Source: Rhizobiales bacterium TNE-4 (GTDB lineage: Bacteria > Pseudomonadota > Alphaproteobacteria > Rhizobiales > Beijerinckiaceae). Taken from it: a stretch of 64,000 bases of DNA. The notes below the pieces were generated by a model. It searched no databases. It saw only the letters and a program-made list of their open reading frames with translations, and was not told the origin of the DNA. Below, piece by piece: positions 8,247 to 17,892 of the stretch (positions are counted from its first letter, which is position 1; the number at the start of each line of letters is the position of its first letter). The position numbers and the translations under genes are program-made. The stretch lies in assembly GCA_019083985.1 (NCBI GenBank), contig JAHRCV010000001.1, positions 1,116,001-1,180,000 of the forward strand. Direction: 5' to 3'.

Positions 8247-9173
8247 ATGCCCGTCCGTACACGCTCTAATGGTAATGACTGGCATGCATGGGTCGTCGAT
8301 GAAACGGTCGGCGGTCGGTATGTCGGATTTCGATTTACCGGCAATGCCGCTTACAACAACAATTTCCTGACTGGCGGAAAAGGAAATGACACCATCACCG
8401 GCATTGCCGTTTGGAACAATATTCACGGCGATGCAGGCGATGATTCAATCGTAGGCGCTGTTTCTGGTTACAATTGCCTCTACGGCGAAATTGGTAATGA
8501 CAGTATACGTGGTGGGAATTATTACGATTGCATGGACGGAGGAGTAGGTGACGACACTTTGTACGGGCTCAACGGCAATGACGTGATCGATGGTGGATGG
8601 GGAGCTGATATCATCGATGGCGGCAATGGCGGAGACACAATCAGCGATATTGGCTTTGGGGGGACCGTTTACGGCGGCAATGGTAACGACAAAATTAGCG
8701 TCAATGTATCCGATGCTTTTATCGACGGAGACGCCGGAAACGATACGATAGAAGCTGCACGCTATGTTACAGGCAGCGTCTTCATTGATGACGGTGACGG
8801 TGATGATAAAGTAACTGCACTAACGTCCAATCTACGTATCGATAGCGCAAACGGCAAAGATTTTTACGACTTCAATCAACAATCCGTGATCGCGATTAGC
8901 TATTTAATGCAGTCCCATTCAACTGTGCAACGCCCCGATACAATCGACAGGTTTAATGGTCGAAATTTGGGTTCAATGATTGAGCTTTATACATTGAACT
9001 ATGCGCTTCAGTGGCGCTTTTCGAACCTGAGAGATAGGCTTGGTGATGTCTCGCTCGTGCCCACGGGACCCGGCGCTTATGATTTATGGGCAAATTGCGG
9101 CCAAGCAGGAATGCTTCTTGTCAAGTTCACGAATAGTTTCGTCACGGTGAACAATATCGATATCCTTCGATAG
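8247..9173 (+). CDS. RTX-type calcium-binding repeat protein
   Basis: A 308-residue protein whose residues about 40-180 are glycine/aspartate nonapeptide-like repeats (GGKGNDTI, GDAGDDSI, GEIGNDSI, GGVGDDTLYGLNGNDVI, GGNGGDTI, GGNGNDKI), the calcium-binding beta-roll of RTX proteins. The N-terminal 40 residues and the C-terminal 110 are not recognised; no enzymatic domain is visible. There is no N-terminal signal peptide, in keeping with type I secretion through a C-terminal signal, but no ABC/HlyD/TolC set lies in the window. AGGAG precedes the ATG. The base composition is clearly more AT-rich than the flanking housekeeping genes, suggesting transfer. Its divergent neighbour is the lectin-aerolysin gene. 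Confidence 0.8.
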   Translation: MPVRTRSNGNDWHAWVVDETVGGRYVGFRFTGNAAYNNNFLTGGKGNDTITGIAVWNNIHGDAGDDSIVGAVSGYNCLYGEIGNDSIRGGNYYDCMDGGVGDDTLYGLNGNDVIDGGWGADIIDGGNGGDTISDIGFGGTVYGGNGNDKISVNVSDAFIDGDAGNDTIEAARYVTGSVFIDDGDGDDKVTALTSNLRIDSANGKDFYDFNQQSVIAISYLMQSHSTVQRPDTIDRFNGRNLGSMIELYTLNYALQWRFSNLRDRLGDVSLVPTGPGAYDLWANCGQAGMLLVKFTNSFVTVNNIDILR

Positions 9174-9230
9174 TCAGCAGTTTCGGAACATTGCAACTAT
9201 GAAGCTGCGGATGACCTAAAACAACAATCT

Positions 9231-9446
9231 TTACGCATCTTCAGACCGTGGCGCGGGCATGAATTCATCCTCGTCGCCCTCCATCGGTGGGGCGGCGGGG
9301 ATCGCATAAACACCGCCGAGCCAGCGAGAGAGGTCAATATCGGCGCAGCGTTTTGAGCAAAACGGGCGCGTTGTGAGTTGTGCGGGTTTGTTGCAGATCG
9401 GACAGGGTGCCAGCTTGATTGCGCCGTCAGTTTTCGCTTCCGTCAT
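9231..9446 (-). CDS. yacG: DNA gyrase inhibitor YacG (zinc-binding)
   Basis: A 71-residue protein with four cysteines in the YacG pattern (CPIC ... CSKRC), followed by [13 protein letters not shown] and an acidic tail. In E. coli YacG binds GyrB and inhibits gyrase. Its ATG overlaps the stop of the upstream acyl-CoA ligase by four bases, so it is the last gene of a maf-ligase-yacG unit. Confidence 0.93.
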   Translation of the reverse strand: MTEAKTDGAIKLAPCPICNKPAQLTTRPFCSKRCADIDLSRWLGGVYAIPAAPPMEGDEDEFMPAPRSEDA

Positions 9447-10951
9447 GCTTGTCGTCCTGCCGCGTCCATTGTGCGTAGTTCTGTCTTCAGCACCTTGCCA
9501 TAATTGTTTTTCGGCAGCGCATCGATGGCGATGTAATGCTTCGGGCGTTTGAAACGCGCCAGCTCAGAAAGACACAAAGCATCAAGTTCAACCGCGCTTA
9601 CTTCGCCCACGACATAGGCGACGACAATTTCACCCCATTCGGGATCGGGCCGGCCAATCACGGAGACCTCGCGCACCTTGGGATGGCGTAGAAGCACCTC
9701 TTCGATTTCGCGTGGATAGATGTTGGATCCGCCTGAGATCACCAGATCCTTCGAGCGATCCTTGAGGGTCAGAAAGCCGCGGGCATCGATGGTGCCAACA
9801 TCGCCTGTATGCAACCATCCATTCCTGAGCGTGTCCGCGCTCGCCTTCTCATTATTCCAGTATCCACGCATCACGGCGGGCCCACGCGCGCAAATCTCGC
9901 CCATTTCGCCTGCAGCTACCGGCTTATCATCCTGATCAAGGATGGCACATTCCATCGACGCGAAGGCACGCCCTGCTGTGCCAAGAAGGTATTCCCGTTC
10001 GGCGCCATGCGCCGCTGCGATCTCATCACGCGTCAGCCGTGTGATCGTCATCGGGCTTTCGCCTTGTCCATAGAGCTGCCCAAACACGGGGCCAAAGCGT
10101 TCAATGGCGGCCAACGAATCCGCGACATACATCGGTGCGCCGCCCCAGACGATGGTACCAAATTGTCCGCCTGCATTGACGCCGGACGCCGTCAGTCGCT
10201 TGATCATGGTGGGTGCGGCGAACATCGACAGTCCCGGCCATTGCGGCAGGAGATTCAGAATTTCGTCGGCATCGAAATGACCACTTTCAGGAATGACATT
10301 GATGCCGCCGCCCATCACATGCGCCATCATATAGAGCCCCGAGCCATGGCTCATGGGAGCGGCATGCAAAATGGCGCCCGTGTAGCCGGACGGGTTTTGT
10401 TCCATCGCATAGGAAAACGAACACGCGGCCAGATTGCCATGCGAGAGCATCGCGCCTTTTGGCCGTCCCGTCGTTCCGGACGTGTAAAACAGCCAAGCAA
10501 GGTCGTCTTGCGAAACGGGCGCGACGGGCACAGGATCCGATGTCGTCAACTCACCCCATTCCTTGGTGCGTAAGACGATCATACGTTCGAGGCTCGCGGG
10601 CGCGAATTCTGCGACCACGCTCTCCATCGCCTGTGACACAATCGCAAGCCGCGCACCCGATTGTTCTAGAATATAGGCGATCTCGCGGCCATGGAGTTTG
10701 GCATTGATCGGGACAGCGCACGCACCGGCATGCCAGATCGCATAAAATGCTTTGAAATAGCGAACATCATTTTCAGCGATAATCGCAATGCGGTCGCCCG
10801 CTTTGATGCCATAGCGCAGCTGCAGCGCTCCAGCGCGGCGCGCAGTCAATTCGGCCAATTCGCCATAAGTTGCGCGATAGCTCCCTTGTGCGAGAGCCAC
10901 ACGCGATGGATCGGCACGCCCAATCCGTTCCAGCCAGAGCGCCATATTCAT
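9443..10951 (-). CDS. AMP-dependent acyl-CoA synthetase/ligase
   Basis: ANL-superfamily enzyme that adenylates a carboxylic acid and transfers it to CoA; the substrate cannot be set from sequence. The 502-residue protein has the phosphate-binding loop [11 protein letters not shown] (residues 156-166), YGQGESP, the GWLHTGDVG hinge region, [17 protein letters not shown], and the catalytic lysine in NNYGKVLK near the C-terminus. The start has AAAGGAG about seven bases upstream. It overlaps maf by four bases at its start and yacG by four at its end, so it is translationally coupled to both. That is unusual because maf and yacG are often neighbours without a ligase between them. Confidence 0.88.
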   Translation of the reverse strand: MNMALWLERIGRADPSRVALAQGSYRATYGELAELTARRAGALQLRYGIKAGDRIAIIAENDVRYFKAFYAIWHAGACAVPINAKLHGREIAYILEQSGARLAIVSQAMESVVAEFAPASLERMIVLRTKEWGELTTSDPVPVAPVSQDDLAWLFYTSGTTGRPKGAMLSHGNLAACSFSYAMEQNPSGYTGAILHAAPMSHGSGLYMMAHVMGGGINVIPESGHFDADEILNLLPQWPGLSMFAAPTMIKRLTASGVNAGGQFGTIVWGGAPMYVADSLAAIERFGPVFGQLYGQGESPMTITRLTRDEIAAAHGAEREYLLGTAGRAFASMECAILDQDDKPVAAGEMGEICARGPAVMRGYWNNEKASADTLRNGWLHTGDVGTIDARGFLTLKDRSKDLVISGGSNIYPREIEEVLLRHPKVREVSVIGRPDPEWGEIVVAYVVGEVSAVELDALCLSELARFKRPKHYIAIDALPKNNYGKVLKTELRTMDAAGRQA

Positions 10952-11556
10952 CGCGTCTCTCCTTTCACGATGACCGGATAATGCGCGCCTTGCAGCAGCG
11001 CCGCTGTTTCATAAAGCGGCAATCCAACAATGTTGGAATAAGAGCCAACGATCTTGTGAATGAACAGGGACGCGAGGCCCTGAATGGCGTAGCCGCCCGC
11101 CTTGCCCTGCCATTCCCCCGACTGGATATAAAAATCCGTCTCATCTTTCGACAGCTTCTTGAACGCGACACGGCTTTCGACACAGCGGGTGAGGAGTTTC
11201 CCGGCGGGTGTGAATAATGCGATCCCCGTCAGCACCCGATGGCCCCGGCCGGAAAGTTTCGCGAGGCATTGACGTGCGTCTGCCTCCGTCTCAGCTTTTG
11301 GCAGGATCAGGCGGCCACGCGCCACCACTGTATCGGCGGCCAGGATGTAGGCGTTCCCCTGCCCTTCATGTTGCAGGGCCGCCCGCGCTGCTTCGGCTTT
11401 GCTGCGGGCCAAACGCAAGGCGAGCGCTTTCGGCAATTCCGTCTTGCCCGGTGTTTCGTCACAATCCGTCGCCAGCACGCGGGCGGGCGTGATGCCAATC
11501 TGTGCCAAAAGCTGAAGACGGCGCGGCGAAGCGGAGGCAAGGATGAGAGGCTTCAC
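10948..11556 (-). CDS. maf: Maf-like nucleotide pyrophosphatase
   Basis: Maf proteins hydrolyse non-canonical or modified nucleoside triphosphates to monophosphates. The motif LILASASPRRLQLL lies at the extreme N-terminus, with ILAADTVV, LSGRGHRVLTGI and GGYAIQGLASLFI further on. The start is uncertain: a GTG at 11556 puts the motif where the family has it, while an ATG at 11637 would add 27 residues that do not look like Maf; neither has a strong ribosome site. The gene overlaps the acyl-CoA ligase by four bases (ATGA). Confidence 0.9.
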   Translation of the reverse strand: MKPLILASASPRRLQLLAQIGITPARVLATDCDETPGKTELPKALALRLARSKAEAARAALQHEGQGNAYILAADTVVARGRLILPKAETEADARQCLAKLSGRGHRVLTGIALFTPAGKLLTRCVESRVAFKKLSKDETDFYIQSGEWQGKAGGYAIQGLASLFIHKIVGSYSNIVGLPLYETAALLQGAHYPVIVKGETR

Positions 11557-11733
11557 GCGGAAACTCGCTTGGATGGGTTTGCAGGACCATGAGACGGGCA
11601 GAACCAGCGGGACCACCCGTTCCGGGTCCTTTACCATGGCGGTCGGCTCGAATCCTGTCTAACATAACTGACAGTGCACAGGGAGCCACGTGCCTTGTCC
11701 CCCTTTTAGGCCCCTGTCTCGAAAGATGCGTCC

Positions 11734-12078
11734 ATGCCCCAAAAGGCTTTGCAGCTGTCCTTGGCTGCGTTTGAAACCAGCCTCGCCGCAAGCGTCACGA
11801 TCGCCGCGCGTTGGCCGATCCTGTTGCAGACCATGCATGCCCCTAGCCGGACCTCGGTCGCCGAAACGCGCTTGATGGTCGATGAGAAGTTTGCGGCCAT
11901 GGTGGAAGGCGCCGTCGCGGCGCAACTGGCGACCCTTTCGCTCGCGGGCAAAATGATGCGCGGCGAAATCCGGCATGCAGGCGATCTTGTCCGCGCGACA
12001 ACTGAAACGATGACGGTGGCTCTCAAGCCCGCGCGTCGCCGCGTTGTGGCCAATGCCAAAAGACTGACGGGTCTGTGA
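11734..12078 (+). CDS. Hypothetical helical protein, possibly phasin-like
   Basis: A 114-residue, mostly helical protein rich in Ala, Thr and Met, with no cysteine and no signal peptide or membrane segment. The amphipathic pattern and the phrase MVDEKFAAMVEGAVAA followed by a basic C-terminus recall phasin-like polyhydroxyalkanoate granule proteins, but I do not recognise it firmly. The ribosome site is weak. It ends one base before the pssA stop, in convergent orientation. Confidence 0.55.
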   Translation: MPQKALQLSLAAFETSLAASVTIAARWPILLQTMHAPSRTSVAETRLMVDEKFAAMVEGAVAAQLATLSLAGKMMRGEIRHAGDLVRATTETMTVALKPARRRVVANAKRLTGL

Positions 12079-12912
12079 TCAAGCGTTAGAGGGCGGCGTT
12101 GTGGCCGCCGCGGCGCGGCGTGCGCGATCCTCACGCTCTTTCTTGCGATAATTCTGCACGCCGACCGGAATGAGCACGAGATAGGCGATTGACATGATCG
12201 TCAGCATTTCGAGCGTGTAGGTCGCGAGCAATCCGGCCAGGAACACAACGCCACCAAACAGTGGCACGACCCATTCACGCGGCACGCGTGAACCAAAGGT
12301 CTTGCCCGCATAGGTCGGCACACGGCTCACCATCATAAACGCGACGAAGATCACATAGAGCGCTTCAAGCGCGCTTGCGCCGCTTGGACGCACCGTGCCG
12401 AGAAGATGCACATAAACCGGCAGGAGCGCCAACAGCGCCCCCGCAGGAGCCGGAATACCGACGAAGAAATTCTTCTTCCATTCCGGTCGCGTCGGGTCGT
12501 CGATCATCACATTGAAACGCGCGAGACGAAGCGATGCTGCAATCGCAAACAGAAGCGCAACAAGCCAACCGAATGATTTCAGATCATTCAATCCGAATTG
12601 GTAGAGAATGAAGGCAGGTGCGACACCGAACGAGAGAAAATCCGCGAGAGAGTCGAGTTCGGCGCCAAAGCGTGACGTGCCCTTCAAGAGCCGCGCAAGG
12701 CGGCCATCGAGCCCATCAAGAATGGCGGCGAGCAGAATGAAACCGACCGCCGTCTCAAACCGGCCTTCGACAGCCATGCGCATGGCGGTAAAGCCCGCGC
12801 ACAGGGACAACAACGTCACCAGGTTCGGCAGAAGAACGCGCAGCGGCACCGGCTTGAAGCGACGGGGGCGCGGCTCATCGCCGGGCTCAAATGGCGGAAA
12901 CAGATCGGTCAT
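12079..12912 (-). CDS. pssA: CDP-diacylglycerol--serine O-phosphatidyltransferase
   Basis: Integral membrane enzyme that makes phosphatidylserine from CDP-diacylglycerol and serine, feeding Psd for phosphatidylethanolamine. The CDP-alcohol phosphatidyltransferase signature DG-2-AR-8-G-3-D-3-D is present in DGRLARLL...FGAELDSLAD near residue 70. Several hydrophobic segments follow. The start is the ATG at 12912 (277 residues); a longer frame to 12987 would overlap psd. It lies 22 bp downstream of psd on the same strand, the usual psd-pssA pair. Confidence 0.94.
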   Translation of the reverse strand: MTDLFPPFEPGDEPRPRRFKPVPLRVLLPNLVTLLSLCAGFTAMRMAVEGRFETAVGFILLAAILDGLDGRLARLLKGTSRFGAELDSLADFLSFGVAPAFILYQFGLNDLKSFGWLVALLFAIAASLRLARFNVMIDDPTRPEWKKNFFVGIPAPAGALLALLPVYVHLLGTVRPSGASALEALYVIFVAFMMVSRVPTYAGKTFGSRVPREWVVPLFGGVVFLAGLLATYTLEMLTIMSIAYLVLIPVGVQNYRKKEREDRARRAAAATTPPSNA

Positions 12913-12934
12913 AGGCCCAAGTCTAGCACAGGCC

Positions 12935-13636
12935 TTAGATCGCCCGGTAGCGGCGGGGGGCCGCTTCGATGCCGAGGGGCGCCGCAATCACAGTCTCGCC
13001 TGCGACGGCCCGCTGGCCGACGCCCACGAGTGGGATCACACCCTCTGGCAAATAGACGTCGACCCGGGAACCAAAGCGGATCAGCCCGAAGCGCTCGCCC
13101 TGCCCGATCGTCTGGCCCGTGCGAACCCAGCCGACAATGCGGCGGGCGATGAGCCCGGCGATCTGGACAACGCCATAGCGCGCGGTGCCGGTATCGATGA
13201 CGAGGCCGTTGCGCTCATTGTCGTCGCTCGCCTTGTCGAGCTCGGCATTCAAGAACAGGCCGGGGCGATAGGCGATATTGTCGATCCGGCCGCTGACGGG
13301 CGCGCGGTTCACATGGCAGTCGAAGACGTTCATGAAGATCGAGATGCGGGTCAAAGGCTCGTTGGACAGGCCCAATTCAGCCGGCGGGATGACGGCGGCG
13401 ATCATCGAGACCCGGCCATCGGCGGGGGAGACGACCAACCCCTCGCCTTCCGGGACCGTTCTTTTGGGGTCGCGGAAGAAATAGGCACACCATGCCGTCA
13501 AGATCGCGCCAATCCAGCCCAATGGCGACCAGACCCAGGCCAAAAGCACAGCGGCCACGGCAAAGGCGGCAATGAACTTCCAGCCCTCGCGATGAATGGG
13601 GGCCAGGCCCTGGCGGATCGAGGAAACGATGGTCAT
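12935..13636 (-). CDS. psd: Phosphatidylserine decarboxylase proenzyme
   Basis: Converts phosphatidylserine to phosphatidylethanolamine at the inner membrane. It is made as a proenzyme that cleaves itself at a Gly-Ser bond to form the pyruvoyl group; the [11 protein letters not shown] motif near the C-terminus holds that GS. The 233-residue size and [30 protein letters not shown] are typical of the short archaeal/alphaproteobacterial type. The N-terminus has a hydrophobic anchor. The start is the ATG at 13636 with GGAG upstream. Confidence 0.94.
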   Translation of the reverse strand: MTIVSSIRQGLAPIHREGWKFIAAFAVAAVLLAWVWSPLGWIGAILTAWCAYFFRDPKRTVPEGEGLVVSPADGRVSMIAAVIPPAELGLSNEPLTRISIFMNVFDCHVNRAPVSGRIDNIAYRPGLFLNAELDKASDDNERNGLVIDTGTARYGVVQIAGLIARRIVGWVRTGQTIGQGERFGLIRFGSRVDVYLPEGVIPLVGVGQRAVAGETVIAAPLGIEAAPRRYRAI

Positions 13637-13700
13637 GGACACTCCGGAACAAGCGGTCGGCAGGGGATGACATCCCCGGGAGGTGGCGTCAATCGTGGCT

Positions 13701-15617
13701 TCAGGCGAGCGTCACCCGCACGCTGTCGCCCTCGGCCTCGCGGGCCCGTTTGAGGGTCTCGCGGGCCTCATCTGCCTCACGCTGGCGGTTCCACAAGGCG
13801 GCATAGACGCCATCTTGCGCAAGAAGCTGATCATGCCGGCCCCGCTCGACGATGATGCCGCGGTCGATCACAAGGATCTCATCGGCGTTGATCACGGTCG
13901 ACAAACGGTGGGCGATGACAAGCGTGGTCCGGCCGCGTGAGATTTTTTCAAGCGCGTCCTGAATTTCCTTTTCGGTGAAACTATCGAGGGCGGAGGTCGC
14001 CTCGTCGAGGAGGAGGATCGGCGGATTTTTCAAAATCGTGCGCGCAATCGCGACACGCTGCTTCTCACCGCCCGACAATTTCAAACCGCGCTCGCCGACG
14101 CTGGTGTCATAGCCCTCTGGGAGACTCCGCACAAAACCATCGATCTGAGCGAGACGTGCCGCCTCCTCGATCTCATCGGGTGATGCATCCCAACGGCCAT
14201 ACCGAATATTGTAGCCGATCGTGTCGTTGAACAGCACCGTATCCTGCGGCACCATGCCGATCGCAGCGCGCAACGAGGCTTGCGTCACATCGGCGATGTT
14301 CTGCCCATCAATCAGAATGCGCCCGCTGGAAGGTTCATAGAAACGATAGATCAAACGCGAGACGGTCGATTTACCCGCGCCTGACGGCCCGACGATAGCA
14401 ACAGTTTTACCGGCAGGCACTTCAAACGAAATCCCCTTCAGGATCTCGCGTTCGGGAACATAGTGGAAATGGACGTCCTCAAACCGAATTTCACCCTGAT
14501 TGACGATGAGCGGCTTGGCACCGGGCTTATCGGCAATCTCGGGCGACTGATCGAGAATGGTGAACATTTGCTCAATGTCGGTGACACCCTGCTTGATCTC
14601 GCGATAGACCATGCCCATGAAATTCAGCGGCTGGTAGAGTTGGATCAGCATCGCATTCACGAGTACGAAATCGCCAATCGAATGGCGCCCTTCGCGGATG
14701 CCTTCCACGACAAGCACCATGCAAAGTGTCAACCCGACCGTGAAGATGAAGGCCTGTCCGGCATTAAGAAAAGCGAGCGACGTATAGGCCTTGACGCTGG
14801 CGCGCTCGAATTTCTCCATTGAGCGATCATAGCGCTGCGTCTCACGCTGTTCGGCACCGAAATATTTGACCGTCTCGAAATTGAGGAGCGAGTCGACCGC
14901 CTTCACATTGGCGTCCGTATCGCTGTCATTCATCGAGCGGCGAATACCAATTCGCCAATTGGTCGCGACCGTCGTGAACCACATATACGCGACAATCATC
15001 AGTGAAGTGACGGCAACATAGCGCCAATCGAATTCATAAAGCAGCACACCGAGGATGAGCGCGAACTCGACCACTGTCGGCACGGCTGTCAGCATCGCCA
15101 TGCGAACGATGGTTTCGATCCCGGTGCGTCCACGCTCGAGGACGCGGGTGAGCCCACCCGTCTTGCGCTCGAGATGGAAACGCAAGGAAAGGCGGTGCAT
15201 GTGCTCGAAGGTTTCCAGCGCCAAACGGCGCACCGCATTCATCGCCACCGACGCAAAGAGCGCATCGCGCAATTGGGTGAGCATCGCCATCAGCGTGCGC
15301 ATCACACCGTAAAGAATGGTCAGAGCAACGGGCGCACCCGCCAGCCATTCCCACGGAATGTCGCGTGGCTGTCCGTTCGGCAATAGCGCATCTGTTGCCC
15401 ATTTGAACGTGAAGGGCACGACGATGGTCACGAGCTTGGCGAGGATCAGTAGCCAAACCGCCCACAGAATGCGCAGTTTGAGATCGCCGCGATCAGCCGG
15501 CCAGAGATAAGGCCACAATGCACGGAGCGTGCTCCAGAGCGCCCCCTTGTCGGCGCTGACACGGGGTGGCTTCGCAGCCCCTTGGGGCGCGGCCATCTTG
15601 GCAACGGGAGCATTCAT
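13701..15617 (-). CDS. ABC transporter, ATM1/HMT1-type exporter (fused permease and ATPase)
   Basis: A 638-residue half-transporter: a transmembrane domain of six segments (about 45-340) and an ATPase domain with Walker [10 protein letters not shown] (near 410), signature LSGGEKQR (near 510), Walker [13 protein letters not shown] (near 530) and H-loop AHRLST. The TMD resembles mitochondrial Atm1 and bacterial homologues that export glutathione conjugates or glutathione-bound metals (for example NaAtm1); that substrate is an inference. AAGGA precedes the ATG. It sits singly between psd and a LysM gene. Confidence 0.88.
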   Translation of the reverse strand: MNAPVAKMAAPQGAAKPPRVSADKGALWSTLRALWPYLWPADRGDLKLRILWAVWLLILAKLVTIVVPFTFKWATDALLPNGQPRDIPWEWLAGAPVALTILYGVMRTLMAMLTQLRDALFASVAMNAVRRLALETFEHMHRLSLRFHLERKTGGLTRVLERGRTGIETIVRMAMLTAVPTVVEFALILGVLLYEFDWRYVAVTSLMIVAYMWFTTVATNWRIGIRRSMNDSDTDANVKAVDSLLNFETVKYFGAEQRETQRYDRSMEKFERASVKAYTSLAFLNAGQAFIFTVGLTLCMVLVVEGIREGRHSIGDFVLVNAMLIQLYQPLNFMGMVYREIKQGVTDIEQMFTILDQSPEIADKPGAKPLIVNQGEIRFEDVHFHYVPEREILKGISFEVPAGKTVAIVGPSGAGKSTVSRLIYRFYEPSSGRILIDGQNIADVTQASLRAAIGMVPQDTVLFNDTIGYNIRYGRWDASPDEIEEAARLAQIDGFVRSLPEGYDTSVGERGLKLSGGEKQRVAIARTILKNPPILLLDEATSALDSFTEKEIQDALEKISRGRTTLVIAHRLSTVINADEILVIDRGIIVERGRHDQLLAQDGVYAALWNRQREADEARETLKRAREAEGDSVRVTLA

Positions 15618-15692
15618 GGCAGGTCCTTCCTGAATCGGCCCTCCTTATAGGGCAGTCCGCCCGCGGATGCGATGCATCCATAGCAGGCCAGA

Positions 15693-16739
15693 TCAGGGAC
15701 TTTTGGCGGGCAACACAAAGACCTGCCCGGGATAGATCAGGTTCGGATCGCGGATCTGGTCGGAATTGGCCCCATGGATGACGGTATAGCGCATGCCATG
15801 GCCATAGATTTTCTGGCTGAGCCGCCAGAGGCTGTCACCCCGCATGACCGTCGCCGTCTTCACGGCGGGGACGACCACATTCGCCGCCGTGCCCGCGGCC
15901 ACTGCCGCTGCAACCTGCACGCCCGTCGGTGAATTGGCCTGCACATTCGGCACTTCGAACTGAACCTCGGCACGGGAGACCACTTTGCCATCCGCAGCCG
16001 TATCGTCTGCACGCAACCGGTACAGGCCCGGCGTGATCCCCTTTTCAATCGTCAACGACCAAGCGCCATTCTCCGCCGCCTTGGCCGTCGCAATGAACGT
16101 GTCGTTCAAATAAAGCCGGATTTCTGCACCTGGCTGCGCCGTCCCTGATGCTGCGACCACGCCGGTCGTCAAAACATCAACCGCAAACACGCGCACATTG
16201 GCACGCGCGCCCTGCGCGACAGCCGTAGCATTCGGTTGCGGCTTCAAATTGATTGTCGCACCGTTTGGTTGTTGCAGCGCGACGATGGTTTCACCCTTGG
16301 CATTGTCTGGCACCGTCACAAACACACTTTGTTTGGAGGACCGCGCACCGTTCTTGTCCGTTGCGACGAGGCGCAATTCATGCGCGCCGGGCGGCAAAGG
16401 TTTTGGTGCCATTGCGAAATGGCCGGAGGCATCAGCGCTCGCGGTGTCATGTTGCGTTTCACCGCGCATCAACACGATGATTGCATTCGGCATCGCGCGT
16501 CCGGCGACGACCAATTCCCCTGTCGGTTCCACGCGCACCACATCGAAGGCCGGCAGATTCTCCGCCAGACTTTCCGCTTTGATCTGAGATTGCTGCGCGG
16601 GAGCCGGCGGAGCCGGACTGGCCGGAGACGCAACCGGTGCGTTTGTCGGCGGTGCCCACAGGCTCGGACCATAAATGATGGCCGCACCGCCAAACACCGC
16701 CACGCACGCCGAAATGATCCAGTAAACGATTTTCGCCAT
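15693..16739 (-). CDS. LysM peptidoglycan-binding protein, membrane anchored
   Basis: A 348-residue protein with one N-terminal hydrophobic anchor (IVYWIISACVAVFGGAAIIYG) that probably remains uncleaved, a Pro/Ala linker, Ig/Big-like repeats in the middle (GELVVAGRAMPNAIIVL, AAENGAWSLTIEKGITPG), and a C-terminal LysM domain (VMRGDSLWRLSQKIYG ... IRDPNLIYPGQVFVLP). It is likely periplasmic and binds peptidoglycan. The start at 16739 has AGGA six bases upstream; longer in-frame starts lack spacing. Similar proteins are common in Hyphomicrobiales, with unknown specific roles. Confidence 0.85.
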   Translation of the reverse strand: MAKIVYWIISACVAVFGGAAIIYGPSLWAPPTNAPVASPASPAPPAPAQQSQIKAESLAENLPAFDVVRVEPTGELVVAGRAMPNAIIVLMRGETQHDTASADASGHFAMAPKPLPPGAHELRLVATDKNGARSSKQSVFVTVPDNAKGETIVALQQPNGATINLKPQPNATAVAQGARANVRVFAVDVLTTGVVAASGTAQPGAEIRLYLNDTFIATAKAAENGAWSLTIEKGITPGLYRLRADDTAADGKVVSRAEVQFEVPNVQANSPTGVQVAAAVAAGTAANVVVPAVKTATVMRGDSLWRLSQKIYGHGMRYTVIHGANSDQIRDPNLIYPGQVFVLPAKSP

Positions 16740-16840
16740 GATCATCCTCGCTAGCCCCAAACCTAGCAAGCTGACGGGCGTGATGTCACTCACAATACCG
16801 CCCGTGTTGACGCCCTCTTAGCCGCATGGGACAAAACGGC

Positions 16841-17443
16841 ATGACTCAGAAACTGACTTTTTGCGTTTATTGCGGCTCCGGCCACGGCCATGATGAAGCC
16901 TATACGGCGGCAGCTTGGCAATTGGGACAGGCGATGGCGGAGGCCGGGATCGGTCTTGTCTATGGCGGCGGTGCCATTGGCTTGATGGGAACGGTCGCAC
17001 GCTCCGTGCTCGATCATGGCGGTCATGTCACCGGCATCATTCCCGATTTCCTACAGGCCAAGGAACGTCTCATCGCCGATGCACAAGAAACGATCATCGT
17101 GCCGGACATGCATACGCGTAAAAAACTAATGTTCGACAAGGCGGATGCCTTTATTGCGCTGCCCGGCGGGATCGGCACGCTGGAAGAATTGGTCGAGCAG
17201 CTCACCTGGGCGCAACTCGGGCGGCATACGAAACCGATTTTAATGGCCGATATCGCCTATTTCTGGAAACCGCTCTTGGTCCTTCTCGAGCATATGCGCG
17301 AGGCTGGCTTTATTCGGCCGGGCCTCGAAGTGCGCTATCTCGTGGCCGAAAAGATCGAAGATTCGGTTCCCATGTTGCTCAAGGCACTCAAGCCTGCCGG
17401 AGAACCCGCCTTGTCGGACGGGGAACTGACCGCCCGCTTCTGA
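16841..17443 (+). CDS. LOG-family protein (TIGR00730), probable nucleotide 5'-monophosphate phosphoribohydrolase
   Basis: Rossmann-type protein of the LONELY GUY family. The motif PGGIGTLEE is present near residue 108, with the upstream GLVYGGGAIGLMG and MHTRKKLMF. Members cleave ribose 5-phosphate from cytokinin or purine/pyrimidine monophosphates. I used the second ATG (16841), nine bases after GGGA, giving 200 residues; an ATG at 16826 lacks a site. It is divergent from the LysM gene and followed by a small secreted protein on the same strand. Confidence 0.88.
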   Translation: MTQKLTFCVYCGSGHGHDEAYTAAAWQLGQAMAEAGIGLVYGGGAIGLMGTVARSVLDHGGHVTGIIPDFLQAKERLIADAQETIIVPDMHTRKKLMFDKADAFIALPGGIGTLEELVEQLTWAQLGRHTKPILMADIAYFWKPLLVLLEHMREAGFIRPGLEVRYLVAEKIEDSVPMLLKALKPAGEPALSDGELTARF

Positions 17444-17517
17444 CCTTTACGGTTGGACCGCCGGTTGCGATAACAGAGTGGGTCCTTTCTGGGCCCGCAA
17501 AGTTCCGGGGGATTTTC

Positions 17518-17892
17518 ATGATGCGTCAATCAACCATTGCTGCGGCCACGCTTGCGGCCCTCACGATTGCCATAACGCCAGCCTTGGCCCAGCAAGCCAA
17601 TCCAGTTGCAAAGCCCGCGACAAAGCCAGCGCCCAAAACGCTTGTCGCTAAGGTGACGAATAAGCGCGATGTCCCCGTCCGAATGTTGCAACTCATTCCA
17701 GCCGAAGCTGAGGTCGAGCCAGCCAACGTGCTCAAGCAGCCGCTCGGCAAGAACAAAACGATCACCATTCCGGTCAAGGGACCAAAAGGCGAGTGCAATT
17801 ACATCATCGTCGGCGAATACGAGGACGGTCTCGAGATCGCCGGTGGTGAAGTCAATCTTTGCAAAGACAACACCATCGTCCTCGTCGATTGA
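17518..17892 (+). CDS. Hypothetical secreted protein
   Basis: A 124-residue protein with a clear Sec signal peptide (hydrophobic core LAALTIAITPALA, cleavage likely after ALA before QQAN), a Pro/Lys/Ala linker, and a small beta-rich domain with two cysteines (GECNYI and NLCKDN) that could form a disulfide in the periplasm. GGGGGA precedes the ATG. No family recognised. It ends one base before the cimA stop (convergent). Confidence 0.75.
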   Translation: MMRQSTIAAATLAALTIAITPALAQQANPVAKPATKPAPKTLVAKVTNKRDVPVRMLQLIPAEAEVEPANVLKQPLGKNKTITIPVKGPKGECNYIIVGEYEDGLEIAGGEVNLCKDNTIVLVD

